From Bacteroidaceae bacterium (lineage in GTDB: Bacteria; Bacteroidota; Bacteroidia; Bacteroidales; Bacteroidaceae): a stretch of 7,759 bases of DNA. Below, one piece after another: positions 1 to 5,500 of this stretch. The stretch covers positions 1 through 7,759 of the forward strand of contig JAGCWG010000133.1 of assembly GCA_017961965.1 (NCBI GenBank), written 5' to 3'. Numbering within the stretch: the stretch's first letter is position 1; each line of letters starts with the position of its first letter. The notes beneath the pieces were generated by a model that had not been told where the DNA came from, did no database searches, and worked only from the letters and a program-made list of their open reading frames with translations. The position numbers were made by a program, and so were the translations under genes.

Positions 1-150
1 AACGCTTACGAGATAATGGAGATAGTACGCAAGAGCGGAAATGCCTACAGCACACCTAACGCCAAGTACGGAAATGGCATTCCAGACTTCATGGAAGCAC
101 TTGAGAAAGGAAGGAAATTGGAACACAAAAGAGAACTAACAATTAATTAA
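1..150 (+). CDS. S8 (subtilisin-like) serine peptidase, 3' end only (49 codons), convergent paralogue
   Basis: Reading from base 1 in frame gives 49 residues, starting NAYEIMEIVRKSGNAY and ending KRELTIN, followed by TAA at 148-150. This matches residues 420-468 of the complete S8 peptidase encoded on the opposite strand at 302-1708. Only two residues differ: Leu for Trp at the position equal to 453, and Arg for Lys at 457. The catalytic Asp, His and Ser would lie upstream, outside the window, so the peptidase call rests wholly on similarity to the neighbour. The nucleotide match is exact for bases 1-99 and has seven mismatches in bases 100-150. The changes are a mix of silent and amino-acid-altering ones, as expected of a real diverged copy. 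It could be the end of a full convergent paralogue, a gene remnant, or a contig-end artefact; the sequence here cannot decide. Confidence 0.7.
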   Translation, partial: NAYEIMEIVRKSGNAYSTPNAKYGNGIPDFMEALEKGRKLEHKRELTIN

Positions 151-301
151 AAATTAAAAATTAAAATTTTGCCTCGAATTAAGACTTAAGACTTAAAAAT
201 TAAGATTTGGCTAAGTGTTTTATTGCACATTAATTCTTTTGTCTTAATTTGTTAACTCTTAATTCTTAATTCGCCAAATTTTAATTTCTAATTTTTAATT
301 T
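151..301. other. A/T-rich intergenic spacer between convergent genes
   Basis: This stretch contains no credible coding sequence. It is very A/T-rich and made of short related words: AAATTAAAAATTA runs next to both stop codons, ACTTAAG/CTTAATTC words inside, and a less repetitive centre near 206-241. Low-complexity TTAATTTTT repeats of this kind are common between genes in Prevotella-like Bacteroidales. Both flanking genes end into it, so it must carry whatever stops transcription from each side. Confidence 0.8.
176..272. terminator. Possible bidirectional terminator-like stem-loop
   Basis: Bases 176-205 are the near reverse complement of 242-272: a stem of about 30 pairs, with three mismatches and a one-base gap, and a loop of about 36 bases. 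Because it is nearly symmetrical, either transcript could form it. The stem is almost all A-U pairs, unlike the G/C-rich stem plus U-run of a classical intrinsic terminator, and the loop is long. Its place between two convergent stop codons suggests a shared terminator. However, the symmetry may simply be a by-product of the inverted duplication. Confidence 0.35.
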
Positions 302-1708
302 TTAATTAATCGTTAGTTCTCTTTTGTGTTCCAGTTTCTTTCCCTTCTCCCATGCTTCCATGAAGTCTGGAATGCCATTTCCGTACTTGGCGTTAGGTGT
401 GCTGTAGGCATTTCCGCTCTTGCGTACTATCTCCATTATCTCGTAAGCGTTGAGGTCTGGGAGTGCCTGCCAGAGGCAGGCGACCATGCCAGTAAGGATA
501 GGAGATGAGAACGACGTTCCGTTGGCGTATGTGGTGTGACCATTAGAGCCAAGCACACAAGCCATTGTACCTAATGCACATACATCAGGCTTCACTCTTC
601 CGTCGGCACTATATCCCATGGACGAAAAGAATGATATTAGTCCTTTTTTATTAACAGAGCCTACTGTAAGCACATCTCTTGCGTCTCCTGGAATACTTAT
701 TTTTTTCCACTCGTCATTACCCTCGTTGCCAGCGCTTGTACATAGAATCATACCTTTTGCAGCAATCATGCTTGCGGTACGTGAGATGATATGTGTCTTG
801 CCGTTGAGGTCCTTATGCAGGAGTGATTGATGTGGCTTGTCAAAGTGATAGTAACCGAGTGAGGAGTTGATAATATCAACTCCTACGCTATCAGCAAATT
901 CTATTGCAGCTATCCAGTTGTCTTCCTCCACAGGCTGTTCTGTGTATGCGTCTTCAGTACGGAGCAGCCAGAATGAAGCTTCGGGAGCGGTTCCGACAAA
1001 CACATATTTCTCGTCGGTTGCCATGCATGATAGAACCCTTGTACCATGGTTGTGCTCTGCAAAGATGTCGTCATTAGGGTTTACGAAGTCTCGTACACCA
1101 AGAATGTTTACATTCTTTAGGGCTGGAATGACATCCACATTGTAGAATCCGGCATCAACCACGGCAATGGTGATGCCCCTGCCTCTGTAACCCATCTCAT
1201 GAAGATGAGTGCCGTTGAGTATGCTTATCTGGCTGGTGCCCTTGCCGAACACCATTATGGAATCGTGTTTTTCTTGTTCGTTTGTTATGAGTGATTGCCT
1301 GTCTGATTTGCGTGACTCATGTGGCTTGTCTATTGCGACCAGTTCTACCTTTGTTACGAAATGGTAGCTTTTGAGTATATCACACACAGTTGTGTCTTTA
1401 GTGGCAATCACGAGTGTGTTGTTCCACTTGCTTCCGTGAATTATCTTCACGCCGCAGTCACGTATAGTCTCTATGTATTGACGACTGATAGGCAAGTCTG
1501 TCTTGTCAATCTTAATGCCCTGTTTGTTGCGCCTTTCGATTGCTTTCGCCGAAAGGTACTGCTCAGGGTGAAGAATGGAATAGTCGTTGTTCTTCTTGTC
1601 CCTCAGTGTGACTCTGTACTTATACGTCGTAGCCGAGTCCCCAAATTCTTGTTGCGCAAAGATATTGGCAACATAGCAAAGCATTAGCATCACACACAAT
1701 CTTCTCAT
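302..1708 (-). CDS. Secreted S8 family (subtilisin-like) serine peptidase
   Basis: This is a 468-residue serine endopeptidase of the subtilase superfamily. A signal peptide is visible (MRRL, then a hydrophobic stretch, with likely cleavage after NIFA, residue 18). Residues about 28-130 form a prodomain-like region with the segment LSAKAIERR, a pattern I associate with Bacteroidota S8 peptidases. The catalytic domain follows: Asp185 in IAVVDAG, His221 in HNHGTR, oxyanion-hole Asn328 in TSAGNEG, and nucleophile Ser399 in NGTSFSSP, so the triad is intact. The protein ends about 70 residues after Ser399, leaving no room for an extra domain, and no T9SS sorting domain is seen. A periplasmic or T9SS-independent location is therefore likely. 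The ATG overlaps the upstream gene's TGA (ATGA, 1705-1708), which supports this start and suggests translational coupling. No lipobox fits around the Cys residues of the signal region. The substrate is unknown. Its 3' end is duplicated in inverted orientation at 1-150. Confidence 0.93.
   Translation of the reverse strand: MRRLCVMLMLCYVANIFAQQEFGDSATTYKYRVTLRDKKNNDYSILHPEQYLSAKAIERRNKQGIKIDKTDLPISRQYIETIRDCGVKIIHGSKWNNTLVIATKDTTVCDILKSYHFVTKVELVAIDKPHESRKSDRQSLITNEQEKHDSIMVFGKGTSQISILNGTHLHEMGYRGRGITIAVVDAGFYNVDVIPALKNVNILGVRDFVNPNDDIFAEHNHGTRVLSCMATDEKYVFVGTAPEASFWLLRTEDAYTEQPVEEDNWIAAIEFADSVGVDIINSSLGYYHFDKPHQSLLHKDLNGKTHIISRTASMIAAKGMILCTSAGNEGNDEWKKISIPGDARDVLTVGSVNKKGLISFFSSMGYSADGRVKPDVCALGTMACVLGSNGHTTYANGTSFSSPILTGMVACLWQALPDLNAYEIMEIVRKSGNAYSTPNAKYGNGIPDFMEAWEKGKKLEHKRELTIN
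1705..1708 (-). promoter_or_regulatory. ATGA stop/start overlap (translational coupling)
   Basis: On the minus strand, the TGA ending the 230-residue protein (after ...KRPKL) shares bases with the ATG of the peptidase. Such four-base overlaps usually mean that ribosomes ending the first gene restart at the second, so the two products are made in linked amounts. An AGG lies about a dozen bases before the ATG, but it is too weak and too far away to be a convincing ribosome binding site. Confidence 0.8.
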
Positions 1709-2397
1709 AACTTAGGCCTTTTTCCTTGTAAAACGTTGATAAATGTATCACGGTCGCGGTCTATGTAGTTCAGTTCGTACTGTTCAATATTGAGGCTTTT
1801 TACACCCGTAGCCTCGTGTATGCCGAAGTATTCTTTCACAATGCACGCCATGTTCTTGGCAAGGTCTGTGTTTTTATTGTTGATAAACAAACAGCATTTC
1901 TTCATCAGCACTTTGTTGTCTTGCAGAAGTTTTAGGTTCTTGAAGAGAACAAAGTAGGTTAGTGGCGTATCTGTCTTTAATAGAAGGGCAATGCGTTCTC
2001 TGACATCAATGTCGAAGGCATTGAACAACCCTTCAATCTGCTCTTCTGTCACCATGAGTGGTACGGACATGTTTAGCAGACTTTTTACCGCGTCTGGATG
2101 TTCACGCTGCAAATATAAGGAAATTTGTTTTACATAGTCGTTATTAAAGTCAATTTTTTTTTCTTTGGCTAAATGTTCTATTGCGATGATGCATGCCAGG
2201 AATGCTTGTTTCTTATGCTTTATAAGATGATAATAGGTCTCCCAAAACAAGTCGTTATCCAACTTGCACAAATAGTTTTTCCTCAGCGATGTCTGAATCT
2301 TTCTGAAGTCAAGCACATTCATTCTGGATAGGAACCTTTCCATTCCTTCCCAGTCATGCATCTCTATAGATTTGTATGTTAGGTCGGTTATTGTCAT
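1705..2397 (-). CDS. Hypothetical protein, 230 aa, coupled to the S8 peptidase
   Basis: I do not recognise this family. The protein has no signal peptide and no clear membrane segment. It is rich in Leu, Lys and charged residues, with several likely amphipathic helices, so it is probably a soluble, mostly helical cytoplasmic protein. No catalytic or metal-binding motif is evident. The few Cys residues (in YLCKL, LACI, KKCCLF and MACI) are not arranged as an obvious zinc site. The stop codon overlaps the peptidase start by four bases (ATGA), so the two are very likely made together. The ATG at 2395-2397 is preceded by an A-rich stretch with no Shine-Dalgarno, as is usual in Bacteroidota. The gene is visibly more A/T-rich than sprA. 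A helical-repeat or scaffold role is possible, but that is only a guess from composition. Confidence 0.8.
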   Translation of the reverse strand: MTITDLTYKSIEMHDWEGMERFLSRMNVLDFRKIQTSLRKNYLCKLDNDLFWETYYHLIKHKKQAFLACIIAIEHLAKEKKIDFNNDYVKQISLYLQREHPDAVKSLLNMSVPLMVTEEQIEGLFNAFDIDVRERIALLLKTDTPLTYFVLFKNLKLLQDNKVLMKKCCLFINNKNTDLAKNMACIVKEYFGIHEATGVKSLNIEQYELNYIDRDRDTFINVLQGKRPKL

Positions 2398-2454
2398 GCT
2401 GTTTTATTTTAGTGGTTAACGTATATTCTTATTGCTGTTCTTGTCTTTATGGGA

Positions 2455-2507
2455 GGATAGAGGCTCTAGCTCTTCTAGCCTTTCTAGCTTCTCTAGAGCC
2501 CCTATCC
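2455..2507 (-). terminator. Hairpin with CTAG repeats; possible attenuator or terminator
   Basis: Bases 2455-2469 pair with 2493-2507 over 15 positions. In minus-strand RNA the single imperfect position becomes a G-U pair, whereas in plus-strand RNA it would be an A-C mismatch. The structure therefore fits the sprA-direction transcript better. The loop is 23 bases and is itself repetitive. No U-run follows the stem on the minus strand, so it is not a textbook intrinsic terminator. It may slow polymerase, protect the sprA mRNA end, or separate expression of sprA from the two genes below. Confidence 0.5.
2466..2496. repeat. Four CTAG words at exact 9-base spacing
   Basis: CTAG occurs at 2466, 2475, 2484 and 2493, each nine bases from the next, with pyrimidine-rich filler (plus-strand units CTAGCTCTT, CTAGCCTTT, CTAGCTTCT). 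The first and last copies form the inner ends of the hairpin stem. CTAG is self-complementary, so inner copies could also pair with each other and allow alternative foldings. Confidence 0.85.
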
Positions 2508-2543
2508 CTTCCGCGAAAAGAGTAAAATATATTTTTCACTTTT

Positions 2544-2578
2544 CATTCCTCATTCTTCATTCTTCATTCTTCATTCTC
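2544..2578. repeat. 7-base tandem repeat, five units, directly after the sprA stop
   Basis: Plus-strand units are CATTCCT, CATTCTT three times, and CATTCTC, covering 2544-2578 and touching the sprA stop codon (2579-2581). On the minus strand this reads as GAATGA-type repeats. Similar CATTCTT tracts are frequent between genes in Prevotella-like genomes, so this is probably a lineage-wide intergenic repeat. Copy number is expected to vary by slippage. Confidence 0.85.
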
Positions 2579-5500
2579 TTAGCGAGTAAGCGAGAATTTC
2601 ATGCTGAATCCAAAGTCTGCTGTTATGGTTGGATAGGCAGAAGCTGATACGAGTGGTACGTTTTTCTGCCAGTCGAGATAACCGCTGAGTGTGAGCAGAC
2701 GTGAGAATGTGTAGTCTGCAGTCATAGCCAACTTGTACGCTGTGCTACCGCTTGTGGCAGTAGTGGTGGCTGTGGCTATGTTACGGTTGAGTGCGCTCTG
2801 CATCCTGTATGAGAAGTCACAACGTATATTGAGGTCATGACTCACACCGCCTACTCTGCGTTGCGTCTGTTTTGTATCTTCCTTGCTGTTCTTGTTTTTA
2901 GAGTTCTTACGACTCTTGGACTTTGGAGTTGTACTCTGGATCTTCTTTGCTCCGAAGAGTTCGATGTCCTTCAGCTTGTAGCCGAAGCCGATGACTATGT
3001 CGTTGGAGTAGTTCTCCGTGAGAGCCACGCTTGTCATACTGAGGTTCAATGCCCTTGACTTCTTGTATTCCATCTTGGCTGTGAGACCGCTGTTGAGCGT
3101 CATGTCCACACCGATGAGTGGTGAGAATGTCTCGTTGATGCTCACTGTTGAGACGTTGTAGATGGAGCTTGGTATTGGGTTGCCTGTAGTGACGTCCGCT
3201 ATGAAGCCCATGTCGTCCATATACTCCATGTAGCTTGAGTATGTGTTGTATGAACCGACAGAATACACGCTCTTGTAGGCATGGTTGATGTTGAAACTCT
3301 TGAAGTGGTTGGCAAACCAGTCAATCTTTGTGAGGCCAGAATACTTGATAGTCCAGTTTGGCATGATACTTGCAATGGTAGGGAAGATGTCAAGAGGGTT
3401 GCTGAATGCATTCTTACCGCTGTAGGCGGCAAGGAATGCAGGAATCATTACGTCTCCTGAATACATATCCACTCCTCCTAACTCTGGGTTGTACTTCTGT
3501 CCTGCATACTTGCCTGCATTGAACGGATATACCGTATTAGCATATTTTTGCTCAATCCTGTCCTTCATTATTGGAAGGTATTCGAGGAACTTGTCGAATG
3601 GCTTTGAAGCATAGCCGTTGCCGATGTTTCCAGAACCAGCAAAGGCAGTGGAGATAGTGAGTACGGTCATGTTGAAGCTACCGCTCCTTGTGGAAGGCAT
3701 TCCATCGTACATGAACTGTATGCTCTTTGACCTGTTTGTCGTGCGACTGCCATGAACGTCAATCTTGAAGTCCTTGAATGGTTCAAGTGTCATCTTCAGT
3801 TGTAGGTCTTCTGTTCCGCTCGTTGTGGCTGGCGTAGTAATGTTTGAGTCATTCTGCATGAGCCATCCGTTACGTGCTGCCTTGTTGATGTAGCCGTCAC
3901 CTACCATACCAAATGCGAAGTCGAGACCTGGGGATAACATTCCGTTCACACCCTTCTGACCGAAGGCATCGCCTATCTCTGTCTTGAAGCCAGGGAGCGT
4001 GAGTGCGTAGGTGTTCTTGTATGATATGCTGGCGTTGCGCAAGAGCATAAGCACACGTGTAGCAGCTTGTGCTACTTTGAACAACTTGTTCTCACCCAAT
4101 GGTTGTTTGGCAATGACGTTTAGCTTTATGCCTACCGTGTCAAGGTTCTTTATCTTGATGGTATTGGCATCCACCTTTGAATATTTCAGGTCGTATGTCT
4201 TGCCGCTCTTAGTTGTTGCACGCACGATAATACGCTTGGAGTTCTGTCCATGTTTGACCTCGGTTGTTGTGGAGTCATTGAGGACTATCTCCTGAGTGAA
4301 GCCCTTGTTCTTCTTGCTATTTTCGCCGTCCTCGTTGTCGTCGCCTTCACCGTCCTTTGAGTTTTTCGCATTCCTTGTATTTCTTGCGTTGCTGGCGTTT
4401 CTGCCAAGGTTCTTGACATTCTTTTGGTTCTTTGAACCGTTGCCGGAGAACCTCTCTTCTACGTCTGCAAGGAACTTGACCTTCTTGTATATACCCTCAA
4501 AGTTGAGGCGTGTGTTTATGTTGAGGGCACGATGTGTCACGGCTGTATGTCCGAGTGATGTTCCGTCTTCCAATTCTGTTCCACGTGTCCAGTTGTACGA
4601 TGAGTTGTATGACACATCGGCTGTCATCCATGCAAGGATTGGTATCTTGTTGAGAGGTACGTTGTATGATGCGTTGAATGTACTTCCGTATGTAAGTGGA
4701 CGACCGAGGCTGAGAAGGCTTCGCTTCACGGAGTCTTTCCATGCTGCATAGCGGTCTGGGTAGAGGTCCTTGTTGATTACCGTGTATGGCTCCTCTATCT
4801 CTGCGTGTGTAGCGGATGTCCATGTCATCTTGAGCGACTTGAAGATGTCCCATCTCACGCTGAGGTCACGATTCCATAGGAACTGTTCAGCAAAGGTAAG
4901 TGGCAACTTTGTGCCAGCATCTATGTCACGCTCCTGGAACTCGTGGTATGCACGAGTTATCTCCGTATTGAAACTTATGTTCTGTGGCGCATAGTTGAGG
5001 TTCTGTGCCTTGACTATGTCGAGCCACTTACTCTTACCATTCATCTTCTTGAACGGTTCCCATGTCTTGTATTTTGGTGAGTAGTTGTATCCGAGACTTG
5101 CCTTCCAGTTCTGGTCGTTCTCATATACCGTTGTCTCACCTGTCTTGTATCTCTGGCTGTAGCTGTAGCTGATGGTGAAGTTGGCTGGGTCGTAAGGCAT
5201 AGGCTTACGACTGCGGTAGCTTGACCTCCAGTTGGAGAGTGAGAAGTTCTTGTTCTTCACCACGCTCTCCGTGAGACTGCTTAGGGAGTCACGCTCAGCC
5301 TTTGTTGCACACTCATTGAGTGCATCCTTAAGGAGCATGTCCGTGTCGAATGGGTTGTACTTAGGCGAAATCTTTTCCCAAGAGTACGAGTAATACACAG
5401 GAAGGTTCATCTTCCATGACTCTGGGAACAACTTACCTAACTCTATCTGTGTTGTAATACTCCATTCATAGAGGTTGTCGTTTCTGCGTGCAGACACTCC

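Larger units (their letters stand above)
1..451. repeat. Large imperfect inverted repeat (arms about 1-205 and 242-451)
   Basis: Bases 1-150 are the reverse complement of 302-451 with seven mismatches, no gaps, and exact identity over 1-99 versus 353-451. The similarity continues past both stop codons. Bases 151-205 align with the reverse complement of 242-301 after allowing a few small gaps, leaving an unmatched centre of about 36 bases. The duplication therefore includes the peptidase 3' ends and their downstream flanks, not just coding sequence. No transposase, target-site duplication or recombinase site is visible nearby. Confidence 0.9.
2398..2578. other. Intergenic region between sprA and the unknown gene
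   Basis: These 181 bases hold no credible gene. In minus-strand order they contain the 7-base tandem repeat directly after the sprA stop, an A/T-rich stretch (about 2521-2540), the CTAG-repeat hairpin (2455-2507), and an A-rich leader before the next ATG. I looked for the Bacteroidota promoter pattern (TTTG near -33 and TAnnTTTG near -7) for the downstream pair. Only a poor partial match, TATATTTT near 2525, was found. Whether this region ends the sprA transcript or is read through is unresolved. Confidence 0.7.

Noticed and set aside
1..451. Insertion sequence or invertible phase-variation switch bounded by inverted repeats
   Set aside because: No transposase or recombinase gene is present, and the DNA between the arms is only a short non-coding spacer, so inversion would change nothing obvious.
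1655..1708. Lipoprotein signal in the S8 peptidase (Cys5 or Cys11)
   Set aside because: The residues before each Cys do not fit a lipobox (MLML precedes Cys11), while NIFA followed by QQ fits an ordinary signal peptidase I site.
2451..2460. GGGAGG-like purine run as a ribosome binding site on the plus strand
   Set aside because: It is one arm of the hairpin, and no credible plus-strand gene follows it.
2525..2532. TATATTTT on the minus strand as a -7 promoter element
   Set aside because: It lacks the final G of TAnnTTTG and has no TTTG at the proper upstream distance, so it is too weak to call in A/T-rich DNA.
2432..2647. Plus-strand 71-codon frame across the intergenic repeats
   Set aside because: Its translation is mostly the product of the CTAG and CATTCTT repeats, and it runs into the 3' end of sprA.
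4296..4751. Long plus-strand reading frame inside sprA
   Set aside because: It is antisense to the Lys/Asn-rich part of sprA, whose complement gives Phe/Leu/Ser-rich translation. It has no domain or start context and is best explained as a shadow.
4497..4853. Minus-strand 118-codon frame within sprA
   Set aside because: It overlaps sprA on the same strand in another frame, with a composition rich in Arg, Gln, Ser and Thr and no recognisable domain.
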